From positions 62,001 to 126,000 of the forward strand of contig RCAB01000118.1 of the NCBI GenBank assembly GCA_003640385.1: 64,000 nt of DNA, read 5' to 3'. The notes below the pieces were generated by a model. It had not been told where the DNA came from, did not search any database, and saw nothing but the letters and a program-made list of their open reading frames with translations. Origin of the DNA: Setaria digitata (taxonomy: Eukaryota > Nematoda > Chromadorea > Rhabditida > Setariidae). The translations under genes were made by a program, and so were the position numbers. Below, one piece after another: positions 45,550-58,802 of the stretch (its first letter is position 1; the number at the start of each line of letters is the position of its first letter).

Positions 45550-48500
45550 CTAGCATATGTCCGAAACTGTCGTCTGCAGCTTCTTTCCATCGTAAACTGT
45601 TTTGAATTGCTCGGGTACCGGAAATTCAACCTGGAATTCATCTTAAAAAATAACTTAGTTATACACTCCGTCCACTAGCTTCTAATAACCACTTTATGGT
45701 TCCTCTGCTTCCTTATCAAACCTTCTTGCCGGTAAGAACACATAACAATCGCTATTTAAAACCATTTGTCCATTAAGTTGAGCATGAAAGAAAGCTCCTT
45801 CCACACAAAGTTACATAAAACGTAAATCCAGAAGAAAAAAGCTGAAAGGAGATTATTATCGCTTCACCCCATCTCCCTTTCGTTTTACTGACCAATGAAG
45901 TTCCATGAAACATCTATAAAGCATATGTAAGGAGTGCTGATATCTGTGAAGAAAAGCTTCGACCATGCTAAGAAAAATCCAAAAACAAAATATTTTGTTA
46001 AACTTAAAATTCCAGGAAGAAGATATGGAATTAATACTTACTTTATTTCAATTCTTTATATATTATTTATCCTAAATTACTCCATCTTAGCTCATCTCTG
46101 TGCTTTTTTTTTTTCGCAAGAAAGGAAATTTCAGAACTTACAAAATCACCATCTTCAGCGCTTGGTACAAGAACATTCATCTCTGACGATTTACTTGTTA
46201 TTATTTCTGCATTCATTGAATCTTTGCTGAGATACACTTGGCAACCATCGGTTTTCTGGATCGATAGCGTTGGCATAGCTCCAAGAGTCTGCATATACAT
46301 CAAAAAAAATATTTAGAAAAAAATTCAACCAATGATTTTATTTATAGATAATTTAACACGTCAATCATTTGGTAGCGAAGAATGCATCAGAAAAAGAAAA
46401 TCAAAATAAATTAGAGTTTCATTCCAACTATTAGTATTAAGTAAACTAAGTACATCCTTAGTGCTTACCTGCACTTGTACACTTTGGCAATTAATCACTT
46501 CAATCTGTGACAAAAGACTATCAAACACAATTGATGTTTTCTTGCAACTATCCAGAGTAATTGAATTTATTTTCCCTCTCACCTAAAAAAATCTGTCTTT
46601 CATTACTACAATATATATCCAACTATTTTCGTTTTCCTGAATGCGAAACTATGGCTGAAAAATAAATCGATAAAAATAACAAAAAATGACAAGTGGCTAC
46701 AGTTTTGACCACGTATGTCAAATGAAGAGGAATGAACTCCACGTAAGGGAATAATTTTAAAGGCGCTTCTGAACAAAACTAAAAAGACTCGAGATTTTAG
46801 CTTGAAAAGCGAAACCGACCTGTATCACACTGTTCTCACATTTGAATACATATACCGTCTGTTTCATATCACCGATTTCTACCACCACATTGTCATTATT
46901 TTTATGATATTCCTAAAATATTAAAATTAATACAAAATTTTCTCTTTAGGTGTTTCATTCTTTTCGTCTCGAATTTCTAGCCTATCTATTACATTATTTG
47001 TCTTAATGAAAATTTACCACATTCCACTGCCTGCCATTTTCCAACCACAGTTTTGGTGGTTTATCTTCTTGCTTTTGTATCGATGAAGTACCAGTAGCAG
47101 CTGTCAGTTCTGGTTTAGTTTCTCGCGTCCCAGCGACTTCATTCTACAAACACATAGAAAAAATTGACGATAAATTGAAAAAAAGAGAAACGCCAAACTG
47201 ACACATATTAACCATATGAGCTCAGGCTGCAGACTGCGATGGTGAATAAAGACATTAAATGGTGATAATTACGACAACAATATAATCGAGCAAATAAGCA
47301 ATAAAATTGCTACATAAATTTTTTCTGGACGAAAATAGAAATTCAGGAAAAGGCAACATTTTAACAATGTTTTTTTTTAAGAACTCCAAGCCATGCTGAA
47401 TGTTAAATGTCTTTTTCTTTAGCTAATTCAAAACGATTTCCTCCTTCATGTAATGACTTTCCACTGCACGCTTTGTTATATATTTAAAGTTCAAAGCTCT
47501 GGACCGCACAAAAAACTGAATTTAAATAAAAAATAAAAAAAAAACAGCAACTCGGACTGCATTCGATATTCTATAATACTATTGAATATTAAAGTCAAGC
47601 ACAACCTTTTGACAGATATTTGTACCTGTGAGCGAAGTGAGGGATTTTTATGCGTTTGCATATCTGGTGTTACTTTCTTTAAACGCTTGGTGATTTCTTC
47701 ACCAGCATTAATTTCCGCGAACAAAGCTGTTCGATCAGCTGCTTTGTCAGTTGTTGCATTTGTTCCGGATGATATTGCAGCAAAAAGATCTATAAGATAA
47801 GAACAGTCTCACTATCATCTAGAAATAGACATAATGCGTGATGAAAGTAGTATTATAATCTGGCGAAATTATAGAAATTATTCAAGGAAAAAAAAAGAAC
47901 TATGTCATACAACCAAGGATTTGAAGCAAAAATTTACACAAAAAAAAAAAAAAAAAAAAAAAACTAAAATAATGGCCGCCATCAATTGCATCATATTTTT
48001 TCGATAGTAACTGAAATCAAAACCAAACTAATGAATATTTACTTTTTCGAGAGAACGTTAATCACACGAGAGCCATCAAATCTTTTATTAACTCAAATTA
48101 ATGCAACTAAGTAATGTCATGCTTATAAATTTTAGCAAAATAAAGAACGTGGAAATGCAAAAAATTGACCAGCTGGCAGAACAGGAGGAGGTGGAGGTGG
48201 CGGAGCAGATGAAGTGCTGTTAGAACTGACTTGCATTGCGAATGCTGGTGGTTTTGTACCCTAAAAGGAAGAAATTTAAAACTCATATGTTAGGGTCATC
48301 AATTTACACAGTCTGATTGCAGTAATAGCAAAAAATATTTCTTCCGGTCCCTATTTAGGGTAGAAATTTCCTGAAAAGCCTCATTCATGGGACGACCATT
48401 CAAATGATCACATAAAAATCAAGTTAAAACCACATAATCATGAAAGTAGAAGAAACAAAAAGTTTAAGTAAACATAAATTACAACCATGACGGGAGTATT

Positions 48501-51500
48501 TACTGCTAATCCTAAGTTATTTCTCTCTACTTGATAAATCTAATCCTTTTATGTACACATTTGTCTAATGTTCACTGAAAACGAAATGAATTGGACTTTC
48601 TCTTGCATTACCCTCTGGTGAATGTACGACACAAAGAAATCTTTTCTTTACTATTGCTTCTACGTAAAAAAAAGAAAAATCGAAATGGAGGATATAGCAT
48701 CTTAAATAATGGAAATTCTCTTCATAAAGCTAATATTATCCTCTTCCAACAGTTACTTCACCTCATGCTGGATGAAAGTTTAATGGATGTGCGAAATATG
48801 TCAGATAAATGAAAAAACAGGTAAGTCGTAGTTAAAAAAGAAATGGTGACTGCTTTAAAAATATCTGAAATCTCTTAGTACATGATAAAATTATCCTTAC
48901 TGGACAGCTATTCCACACAAGACCCGTAGTATGTACTTGTCGTACATATTTCTGCAAAGCATTCAAAACATCTGACCATGATTTCGCCCAATCGGTGTGA
49001 GTCTGTAAAGAATATGAAATATATCAAGAAATTATTCTTAAATATTCCTAGTATTTTTAAACCTCCTATGGGTAAAACTGCGATCGCAATAACAACTGAA
49101 AGAAAAAGATCCTCAAGACAATTCGACATAAGAATGAGGACGGAACCGCTAAAAGGATAAATAAAACCAGAAGCACACCCATTATTACTGCCTCATGACA
49201 ACGCACCTTATCATCTTTGTGTTCCTTCAACACACGATTCACAAAGAATATCGATGCATCTAGCATATCCTTGATAAATGGCGCAGGTGTTGGCTTCTGT
49301 AATTTATACAATTAACGAAGAATGAAAGAGCAAAAAAAAAGTTGCATTAAATTTCCTTCTTCCTCTGTTTCCAATGCAAAAAGTCGAAGTATAAATAACG
49401 CTTGTTTTAGCGAATCAGACAAGACAAGCAAATAGTTGCGATTTAAAAAAGAAAAAAGAAAAAACTGCAAATAACATTACCACAGTAAGCCATCCAAGAG
49501 CCTGAACTCCTTCACTTGCTGCTGAAATATGATTGAACAATGGTGTATTTCTTTTGGATTCCTTGAATGTTGATAAATCCTCCATCAATTTAACCAGTGG
49601 ACGAAGTTTTGCTTGCAGTTCGTTAGTAGATGGTTCTTTTTGACCAGCAGCTAACCAAATAAAGTTACGCTGTTCCGTGAAGAGTGCCGACAGTTTATTA
49701 CCCTAAGAAGGTGCGTTATTAAATAAAAGATTTCCAGTGTAAATATTATCTCCCTTTTACTTAACTGCTTTATTTTGCCCCGGAAAAAAAACACAACTTT
49801 TTATTAAAATAAATACATCAAGCAATATTCATACTACTACCAGTATCACCAACACCACCATCGAGATTATACTTCATATGCAATATGAGATGCTCATATC
49901 TAACAATTCTAGATGCTTCTCTCTCTCTAAAATATGCTTGATTCAGTAATTAGATAACAAAATAAGTAAAGTGAAGGAAAAGACGAATCTGATGAGCATA
50001 CCACTGTTTGCAGATCACCCCCAATATCAGCACTTAGCTTCAGTAGTCTTTGAAGAGGCTCATCAACAGCATCATCATATTGCACAACAGACGGTGGAGC
50101 TTCAACTGAGGCTAAAATTTCCAAAAAATTATGACAGGATATGCATAATAGATGCGTTCATAATTTAACTTTTATTATTGAAATTACAGATAAGAGAAAT
50201 CCTATTTATTATAAAGTTGATTTAATTTTGGGAAATAAAATGTTAACTCAATAATCACTGTTAAGTAAACTAAAGGAAAGCAGAGGCTACTATTATTATA
50301 TTTTATTTGTGTTACAAATAAGTGATCGACATGTAAACTATAAAATAGTATTATTAAAATCAGAATTTACAAAAAGAATTTCACATATTTTCCTTTTATT
50401 GCGGGATTTTAATAATATTCATATTTCTTTAAACTCTGAAAATGTTTTCTAGCACTAAGTACTTTACCGTTTGATGCCATATGAATTAGGTTAGAAAAAG
50501 AAAAATAAAATAAACTCAAAGTACTATAAATAATCGTAAAAATGCATATAGAAAGGATTTCTCAGTTTCTAAGCAGTTTCAAATCAAATTTTACACCAAA
50601 TTCATTTCCGATCTGAAAGCACAAATAGATTTAAAGGAGGTTTAATTAATCACAGACCTGCACGATAGGAAAAAAAAATTTCAGGATGGAAAAAAACTGA
50701 TCCCGTTGTAATAATTGCCATAAAACAAAATTTTATCTTAACTACATCTTTCTACACAAATCTCTGTAGTAAGACATGATTAAATTAAATGAAACTTACT
50801 TTCATTCGAATTAATTGTAGCAGAAGCAATGCTATCACCTGTATCACATTGAAATGCAACTCTTTTTGGTGTTTTTACTCCTGATTCACCAATTAATCGA
50901 CTATTATTTCCATTCTTTAGTAAAATTCCTGGTAGACTTGTGATATTTGCGGAATCTTTTTCGCTACCACTAATGCATGTTGTTTCATCCACAGGAAACG
51001 GTTGATTGAGACGTCGTGGTAGGGCAAGAGTGCTTACAGAGTCGTAATCTTTTTCAAAAATAGCAACATCTTGAGAAATAACTGGTTCTTCCCGTGAACG
51101 AGCTATAACAATCTCTTTCATCATTTCGGCACCTTTATCAGTGGATACCATGTTAACTGGCTTATCAACCACAGATTCGTCAGGTACTTTTAGCTTCCTT
51201 TGTATGTTGTGTTTGCCTGTTTCGGCGGCAGAACAAACCTTCTGTTCTGCCAACTTTTCAGTATTACCTCCTGCTTCATTACTTCGCGAAGTATCAATCA
51301 CGGTTCGAGTGATAATCCCTGAAGTTTGTATATCTTCTTTCAATTTAGCATGTAATATTCCTTTCTGAGCTTCATGCGCCTCAACTAAAGAGTTTATCGC
51401 TTTCCCCAAAAGTGAACTATTTTGTACAGTTTGTGTTTGCATCGGTGGCGTTGTAGGTTGTGTAGTATTGCTACTGGTGTTGTTCTTGTTATTGTTATCG

Positions 51501-54500
51501 TTGGTACGAAATATGCTACGGACATGTTCTACGTTGAACGGTTTTACAGATGGTATTGGTGGTTGTTTCTTAGCATGAAGCATATTGTGAAATTGCTGAA
51601 CATTTTGCTCAAAAAAATTTCCTATTTGACGCAACGAGGGAGACTGTCTCGGTTGCTCCTTAGCAGCAGGAAGTGGCGGTGATGAAAAAGTATTCGTAAC
51701 AGATTCTGCTGCTGCTATTTTGCTCGCCAAAATATCAGCTTTTCTTCGGAATTTCGGGTCTTGTTCTAATTCTGCACGAACTCCTCTGGCTACATTGAAC
51801 ATTGCTATATTTTCTGGTCCATTATTATCATTACTTTTCAACAAACCTGAATCAGATGTACGCCTTTGCAGTGGTGCCATTTTTGGTGACGCTACATGAT
51901 GCAACGTCGCATAATTCTTCCGTCTCTCCAATTGCTGGTAAGCAACTGGCTTCTGTTGTTGCTGCTGCTCATCAGAAGCAACCTGAGATGCATTAAACTG
52001 AGCAGTGCTTCTCACTCGTGTTTCGGGAAAGCTTCCGGACTCATGAATTGGTTGAACACTATTACGTCCACTGGTGCTGAAAATTGGTATAGGTTGTGAC
52101 TGATTTGCCATTCCTTTAGGAATATGCTGCTCAGCAAAAGGTATTGTTGAAGTTGGACGCAGATGACTGGTTTGATTACTGGTGCTTGACCTCTGATAGT
52201 CTTCCTGATATGGAGTAACATTTTGTGCAGCCTGTTCCAGCTGAGAATGTGATTCTCGAGACTGTGTTCTGCGTATCCAAGGCGGTGGTTGTTGATTAGC
52301 ATGTCGAAGTTGAACCTGGAATACCTTGTTCTTCGAAGGTTGAACACGTAAATCTGATTGTAAGCTATCCATATTCCGGTCAGAAGCTCCTCCTGAATCA
52401 TATGAGGAAGTTGTCTTGGATATCTGATAATTTCTCGAAACCACCTCGGACGTCCCTGAGCCAGCACTACTGTATCGATCCTGCACCACATTCTTGTTAA
52501 CCCGAAAGAAACCTGATTCTTTAAAAACTTTCGCTTGCTCGGAACTGGTGCTGCTGATAGAAGTGTGAGCCACTGGTGGTCCAGATGAAGGACCAATACG
52601 GTTACTGTCATAAACAGATGCAAAATAAACCGGTGGCGCACTAGAACGTCCACTTTCTGGTCCTGTTGCTTGCAAACTCGTCATACTGGACGATGAATGC
52701 ATACTGTTACTCATCGAACGATATGACGTAGAATGCTGTCCAAACGGTCTTGGACTTTGAAAAAACATTTTCTGCTTGATTCTCCTTTTATAGAGAAATA
52801 TAGGAGACCAAATAGAAATGAACAAAATTCCTTTTAGAGAAAAGTAATGAATGTAAAGAAGCCAGTCACAGCCTACGAGATGTAATCCAACTTGGAAGAT
52901 GCCATTTTCAAATAAATAATCGTTCGAAGAATTTCACAAAAATCCTACAGCCTTACAGTTGAGGTTTAATGGCGATTTCCCAAGCTCAGGTCTTGTAAAT
53001 ATTGTTTGGATTACATAACCGAACTAAAAAAAAAAACAACCGAATAAATGATAAATGATTAGAAAATATTAAAATAGAAATTCTACCGCATTTAAAGTAT
53101 ACATCAGTTAATAGACCATCATAAAACCGTGACTGGTAATTCAAGAAGCGACTGTAGTTAAAGAACTGATTGAATTCTAAAAGTAATTTATTTATTTATA
53201 TTTTTAAAACAGGGTAAAATTAAAAATGTAGTGAGACAGAGCTCCTCAAAAAGCTTAATTAACTTAGCACCTAGTAAACTGCTATGATAAATGAATCAAA
53301 TGACGATGGCATATGAAGTGAGTTACGTATCTTTTTCCTCAGAAGGCCTATATACGACCTAATCTGACAGACAGTAGCAAAACTTTGAGGAGGATCTAAA
53401 AGCCTAATAAATTCTTAAAAACCAAATAATGCTTCCTTCCTTCCTACCTGCTAGCAACCAATCATCTACTAAGTTGCAACCTTATGCACGGAAACTCTTA
53501 AACACCTTAAGAAGTTGGAGCAGAAACATTATCAAGGAAATTTCACAGAAGCAAAATGGGAAATTTCAACAACGATCTGTTCCACCAAGCAACTGTTACA
53601 TAGCATTCAAAAAGCCTGCAGCACTGAACGAACTGTTGTCTTTTTTCTCTTTTTCTCCTCTGCAAGCACGAAAAGCCAACTTATATTGTTTTCAAAACGG
53701 CTGTGCTTGAGGGAGGGCGAAAAACAAACGTTAGAAAACTTTATAAAAGCTCAAAATAGATGAAGCTAACGAAAAGTTAGAGAGGAAAACAAGCAAAAAC
53801 TTGTCGACCGATAAAAAGGAGATTTGTTACAAATATAAAATGAAACAGAAAGTTCGCGACATCTAAATGCTAGGATATAATGACTCGAAAACAATTTGTG
53901 TGTATTTGAAGAAATGGAAATTTACTGAATAAGGAAAGTATTTCAAAAGTTCCCTAAATGTAAAAATTCATTAGAGTACTCAGAGGGGGAATTAAATTAA
54001 ATTATTAAATATAATACTTTGATGAATTAAATGATATGGTNGAATGGAAATTTACTGAATAAGGAAATTATTTCAAAAGTTCCCTAAATGTAAAAATTCA
54101 TTAGAGTACTCAGAGAGGGAATTAAATTAAATTATTAAATATAATACTTTGATGAATTAAATGATATGGTTTAGGATATCACAAAAATCCGCATGAAAAG
54201 TACGACCAATTTGACCAGATAAAAATGATGTGATTCTTAAGCCCTCCTTCATCCTCTTTTCAATTTTCTCAAATTTTTCAGAAACACTGGTATCAGTGAA
54301 ATATAATGATTAAGAAAAAAAAAAAAAGTATGGAGGATGATGTCTAATATTAATTGGGATTGAGAAAAGTTGAACGAAATGATCGTTTAGCTTTTGGCTG
54401 TTGGCAGAAAGTACTGCTGCAGTAGTTTTGCCCGCAATTGCGGTTCCTATTGCTATAACACTCTGTCTATGTTCCTAAAGAAATCAAAGGAGAGAAGGCA

Positions 54501-56371
54501 AAAAAAAAAAAGTATAACAGGAAAAATTAATATAGTGCTTCAGGGTGAGAACAAGCTTATTCACGATTCCTATAAGAACAATGCCAACATCTCATCAGTA
54601 TTCGTTGCAGTTGTTTGCCTCACAGAAGGTATGTTCACACCAACACCATAACTAATGCTATCACCATCATCAGCGTACTTCATTTTGCGTTTCGCTCATT
54701 CATCTGGTGGCCAACGAAGATGCAACTCACAAAAATGCTCTAAAACATTTTAACATTTCCGCTTCCACATATATATATATATATACATATCACGTACACA
54801 AATTACCACTGTACACACAACTATACGATATCATCGTAACTGTTCGCGTATCCTAAATAAACTTTGTTTGAATTTTATACTTTTTTTGTGAAACTTGACT
54901 TCAACCGAAGTCCTAGCTACTAATTAGAATAAAACGATTAAATATAATTTTATGCAATCACAAATCGTTTTGGATTATTACGGTTAGATGTTCTGCTGAA
55001 TTATTGGGAAATCTTACAATTCCGTTACCTATAATGGGTAGGACATTAAGAGAACACTAGTAAAACAAAAATTGATAATTCAGTAATATTTTGGTAAAAG
55101 TAAAAAGAGAAATAAAAAAAAGATTAAAAAAAAAAGGAGAGAAATAAAAAAAGAGAAATCATGCATAAGGAAAGGAGGTAGAAAAGGACGAAATATTACC
55201 AAATTTTTAAATAAAAGAGAACAAATTAAAGACATGAACAAATGGATTTTATCTGCCTCCTCACTATCTTATCAAGAAGTGTTATCACACAGAAGTGTTA
55301 CCATCATAATATTATTTATTCTACGATAAGTCTTCAATGCGAACTGTCACTTTTAAAAAACATTTGCAAACCAAACAAATATTTCACATATTTCTTATTG
55401 CATGTTGTAATTTCCAAGAGTACAATTCCTCGAATATATTAAATGCAAGAGACCCCTAACTATATTTATTTAAGGTTTGAAGTATATTTCTCAATAATTT
55501 TAATTCTTGATTCATTTGAAGTATTGTTCATAAACTATTTCTTATTTACTTATATATGCTAGTCAAACTGTATAGCCTCACCCGAATTATTGGAAGTTAA
55601 TTGCAGGTTTCAAATCACGAAAACATTTCTTATCAATTTACAGCAGAAGTACTGATTATATATCAAGTCATTACTCATTATCTCAAGTCTCAGTCTTATT
55701 AACATATTCCAGATAATGCCCAATTTTTACACTGGACGGTAAATCAAATTTCAGTTAGTAGCGATAATATCTAATCCTCTTGTTCAAAATATGCCAAATC
55801 TTCGTTATCAACAGTGAAAAAGAATTCTAAAAATCATCTTTTCTGTACGTCTTACTCACTAATTATTTCTTTCACTCCATCTGTTGTGTTAAGCGACCAG
55901 AATAAAGTGCTAGAACTTTGTTTCCACTCTTTTTTTTCTGAATGCATTCTCTGGACAGTTAGGGTTGAAAAGAAGGAAAAAAGGAATAGAAAAATACTAC
56001 AGCAAAAGACGCAACTCTTATTTCAAACCTTGGAGATGAAATTTACTCTAATTATCTTTTGTTAGCCTTGTTACACTAACTTTATTGTACTTTCAATTAA
56101 TGTTTCGAGTTTGAGTAAATGCTCAAAATGATTTTACACTTTTAGGAGAGCGAAAAATAGGAGACCTAATATTGACATTGTGTGCTCAAAATAGAGGGTA
56201 AATGAGTTGATGAAATCAAAACTTACAAGCAATCGTCGGTGGCGGTGTGCCGCTCCCTGTAGGTTTCGGTGCCAAAGTCGGTTTCTGAGCACCTAGTGCT
56301 TCCAGACGCAACGTTGCCGTTTCAAGTCGTTGCACTAATTTTTCCAAATTGTATGCTGCATTCGTATTCAT
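45550..56371 (-). CDS. cas-1: Adenylyl cyclase-associated protein (CAP/CAS), actin-monomer recycler
   Basis: Twelve exons encode 494 residues: 56227-56371, 50002-50111, 49481-49702, 49207-49296, 48901-49002, 48170-48260, 47626-47789, 47018-47143, 46820-46912, 46469-46582, 46142-46288, 45550-45630. CAP promotes cofilin-driven actin turnover and recharges G-actin. Visible in order are the N-terminal oligomerisation motif [12 protein letters not shown] (13-24), the helical folded domain (about 50-210; [34 protein letters not shown]), PPPPPP, a WH2-like region ([11 protein letters not shown]) and the C-terminal CARP beta domain ([46 protein letters not shown]). An acceptor TTTCAG lies 42 bases before the ATG. 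The first intron exceeds 6 kb and contains two alternative first-exon candidates. The symbol is by analogy; C. elegans has two CAP genes. Confidence 0.95.
50468..50480 (-). CDS. Candidate proximal alternative first exon of the CAP gene (13 nt)
   Basis: ATGGCATCAAACG is followed by a GTAAAG donor. It ends in phase 1, exactly as the distal first exon does, and would give MASNA joined to SVEAPPSV. The resulting CAP would lack the N-terminal RLE oligomerisation motif. The call rests on an ATG plus a fitting donor only, and no trans-splice acceptor is evident upstream. Confidence 0.3.
50800..52768 (-). CDS. Long alternative first exon of the CAP gene, about 656 residues
   Basis: An uninterrupted frame from ATG 52768 runs nearly 2 kb in DNA where random frames rarely exceed 100 codons. 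It ends at a consensus GTAAGT donor (GAA A|GTAAGT) in phase 1, the phase needed by the acceptor of the shared CAP exon at 50111. Spliced so, the product is about 1102 residues: a Ser/Thr/Gln/Asn/Pro-rich region in place of the 48-residue CAP N-terminus, then the helical, proline, WH2 and CARP domains. The region starts [11 protein letters not shown] and includes [20 protein letters not shown], a QQQQQ run and NDNNNKNN. It contains no domain I recognise, no signal peptide and no membrane segment. It could instead be joined to exons of a nested gene, but no other minus-strand exon lies between it and the CAP exons. Confidence 0.7.
52850..56226. other. First intron of the distal CAP transcript, presumed promoter of the long isoform
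   Basis: 3.4 kb between the long exon and the distal first exon. Apart from duplicated copies around the N at 54042 and a short (AT)n at 54773-54785, I see no exon on either strand. Plus-strand open frames near 53429-53763 show no splice-linked partners. Confidence 0.5.
53913..54170. repeat. 128-bp near-identical copies flanking a single N
   Basis: The segment from ATGGAAATTTACTGAATAAG to TTAAATGATATGGT precedes and follows the N at 54042, with two substitutions between copies. It lies within a CAP intron. Confidence 0.8.
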
Positions 56372-57385
56372 CGTTGCTTTCAATTCTCTTGTATGTACAT
56401 ACAATTCAGCTGCCTGAAATATAAACCGCAGATTTACATAACATCTGTAAATGTATAACAATTACTGCGAAAAAAAAACAGAAAAAAGAAAAAAGATAGA
56501 AATATAATAATAGTTTGCCATTAAAAAACAATCCACGAAGGAATCAAAATTCCGTGGAGAAAAAAAGGTTTGAAAGTTATAGTGGTGTGCAAAATTAGAA
56601 ACCAGAGTTACTGCCACATAAATAAATGACAATTTGAAGGAAACTTCCATTTAATCTACATGATCAAAATCAAAATAAGCAGGAACAGACACCACAAATA
56701 CCAATTTAAGTGCATTCTCTTGAAAAAAAAAATATTTAATGCAGAACAAGTAATAAGCCTAGCAATTTTGAAAGAAATATCTATCATTTTTCAAGATTTT
56801 AAATATAAAATAGCAAACAAAAGGATTAACTTAAGCATATGGCCTGATCTTAACGTCATTGAAATTTCAAATCATTACACAAGAGAAATGTTTGGAAAAA
56901 ACGCGGCCATGAGTCATCATTTCGTGAAAACATATATTTCATTGGTAGTAAGCACGATTTAATGCAACTTAATTGCCATCATATTCAAGTACTCTCCTAT
57001 AAATACTTATTGCATTACACTTATACAATTATATCCTATGGCACTAGCTCAATTACATGGGTGAAACTGAATAGAGACAATAAATATCGGAAAATAAAAA
57101 TAGTTCCTGGTGTAGATAGCGTAATTAACAAAGGAAGATAAAATATGATAATTACTAGGTTATTAGGTTAGTTCATTATTAGATCCCTTCAATTATTAGG
57201 TTTATATAAAATATTAAAAAAAAAAACCCCATCATTTTTCATCGCTTTATACATTACCTATCAATACATAGATTAAACGAATTCATCAAAAAAAAAAAAA
57301 GACTCAAGTTGATCCTAGAAATTTCATTTGTCAAAAAAAAAAAAAATGATAACTATACCATATTGGTAATATTATAGATAATAAT

Positions 57386-57910
57386 TTCATGAAAGAAAAG
57401 ATGAAATGTATAATTTTAGAAAGTATGAAATTGTATAATTTTAATTAATTACACAGATATCTAATAGAGAAGTTACAAAATATAAAAAAAAAAAAAAAAG
57501 GATTCCATTGGGCTTAGTGTAACAATTCGAAAATGAGAAAAAAGAATTTTCAATTACAAGATCCAAAAGTAAATTGTCGCAAGGATTGAATAGTTATCTT
57601 CTGGATACTGGATAGTTCTCCGGTAGCATTCCGGATACTGAATCCAAAAATNTCATGAAAGAAAAGATGAAATGTATAATTTTAGAAAGTATGAAATTGT
57701 ATAATTTTAATTAATTACACAGATATCTAATAGAGAAGTTACAAAATATAAAAAAAAGGAGTTCCATTGGACTTAGTGTAACAATTCGAAAATGAGAAAA
57801 AAGAATTTTCAATTACAAGATCCAAAAGTAAATTGTCGCAAGGATTGAATAGTTATCTTCTGGATACTGGATAGTTCTCCGGTAGCATTCCGGATACTGA
57901 ATCCAAAAAT
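57386..57910. repeat. About 260-bp near-identical copies flanking a single N
   Basis: The segment beginning TCATGAAAGAAAAGATG and ending GATACTGAATCCAAAAAT occurs before and after the N at 57652. The copies differ in an A-run length and in GGATTCC/GGAGTTCC and GGGCTT/GGACTT, as alleles would. Confidence 0.85.
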
Positions 57911-58084
57911 AGCTCCAATCTAACCGAACCGATCAATTAGCACCACCGAAAGTTGAAGAAGCTAAAGAGCAAAAGACACGATGACTCATACGGCATTTGG
58001 CTTAATCGACAAATGTCGACTCATTCAGTCCCACCATCCAATCCTTTCCTGTAATCTCTTTTCCTCTGCCTCTTTTGCTATGCG

Positions 58085-58419
58085 GGGGAGTGTGTGGGCG
58101 TAAGTGTCTACGCGGGGTTATTGAATGCCCATATTTACGCGGTTTACGCGTAGCTGTCAAGTAATACCGCAGAAGTGTCTGTACGGGAATGCCTGTGTAA
58201 GAGTGTGCGTGGGCGTAATTATGGGATTGTATGCGTGGATGTCAAGGTGAGGACACGTATGTGGGTGTAAATGTTTACAGATCCAACTGTACGCGTGGGC
58301 GTGAAGGTAAGGGTGCATGTGACAGGTGTGGCATCTATGTAGTAGTCACTCAAAGCGTTTGTGCGTAGGCGCACTTGTGTGGGTGTTCATACGTAGGCGT
58401 GTAATGCATAATTTCAGGC

Positions 58420-58420
<1 letters not shown>
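58085..58420. repeat. Degenerate CG/GT-rich minisatellite
   Basis: Variants of GTGGGCGTAAGTGT, TACGCGTGGGCGTGAAGG and GTACGCGGG recur irregularly over about 330 bases. Composition differs sharply from the AT-rich surroundings. There is no coding signal. Confidence 0.6.
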
Positions 58421-58473
<53 letters not shown>

Positions 58474-58526
58474 NNNNNNNNNNNNNNNNNNNNNNNNNNN
58501 NNNNNNNNNNNNNNNNNNNNNNNNNN
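58421..58526. repeat. (GT)n microsatellite running into a 53-base N gap
   Basis: A pure GT dinucleotide run of about 26 units (58421-58473) is followed by N at 58474-58526. The assembly evidently failed inside the microsatellite, so its true length is unknown. Confidence 0.9.
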
Positions 58527-58685
58527 GTAGTATGTGTATAGCTGTGACTCTCTGTGTGGTGATTGTTTACCTATTCATTTACTTAAAAAATGTTAATTAG
58601 ATAGACAGGTGTCATACTCACAAACATTACAAACTTTAATAGGAAGTATTTTAGCAGCTTCTTGTCTTTTTTTCCTCAATTTCAG

Positions 58686-58802
58686 CAAGTTATCCGAGAT
58701 GAAAATTGCAATATCGGTGGAAATTTGGGCAGAGAACTGTTGCCTGGAACAAATCCAGTTTACATCCTGAATGGAACAATTTTAAATTTCGCCATAAAAT
58801 AG
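58686..58802 (+). CDS. Orphan terminal-exon candidate, 38 residues
   Basis: Directly after a TTTCAG acceptor the frame reads QVIRDENCNIGG, then GRELLPGTNPVYILNG, then TAG. The composition looks protein-like (Gly, Asn, Pro, Cys) compared with neighbouring AT-rich frames. I do not recognise the family and found no upstream partner exon; the N gap lies 160 bases upstream and may hide context. It may be chance or a pseudogene fragment. Confidence 0.3.
   Translation, partial: QVIRDENCNIGGNLGRELLPGTNPVYILNGTILNFAIK

Noticed and set aside
52012..52653. 213-residue minus-strand open frame
   Set aside because: It is another frame of the 2-kb CAP exon and shows no domain; the longer frame with a phase-matched donor is preferred.
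52785..52792. TATAAAAG upstream of the long CAP exon as a TATA box
   Set aside because: It lies only 17 bases before the ATG, so initiation 25-30 bases downstream would fall after the start codon.
53429..53763. Two overlapping plus-strand frames of 82-93 residues
   Set aside because: They overlap in different frames inside a CAP intron, with no splice context and no resemblance to any family.
58326..58541. 71-residue open frame ending in VCVCVC and undefined residues
   Set aside because: It is a translation of the (GT)n microsatellite and the N gap.
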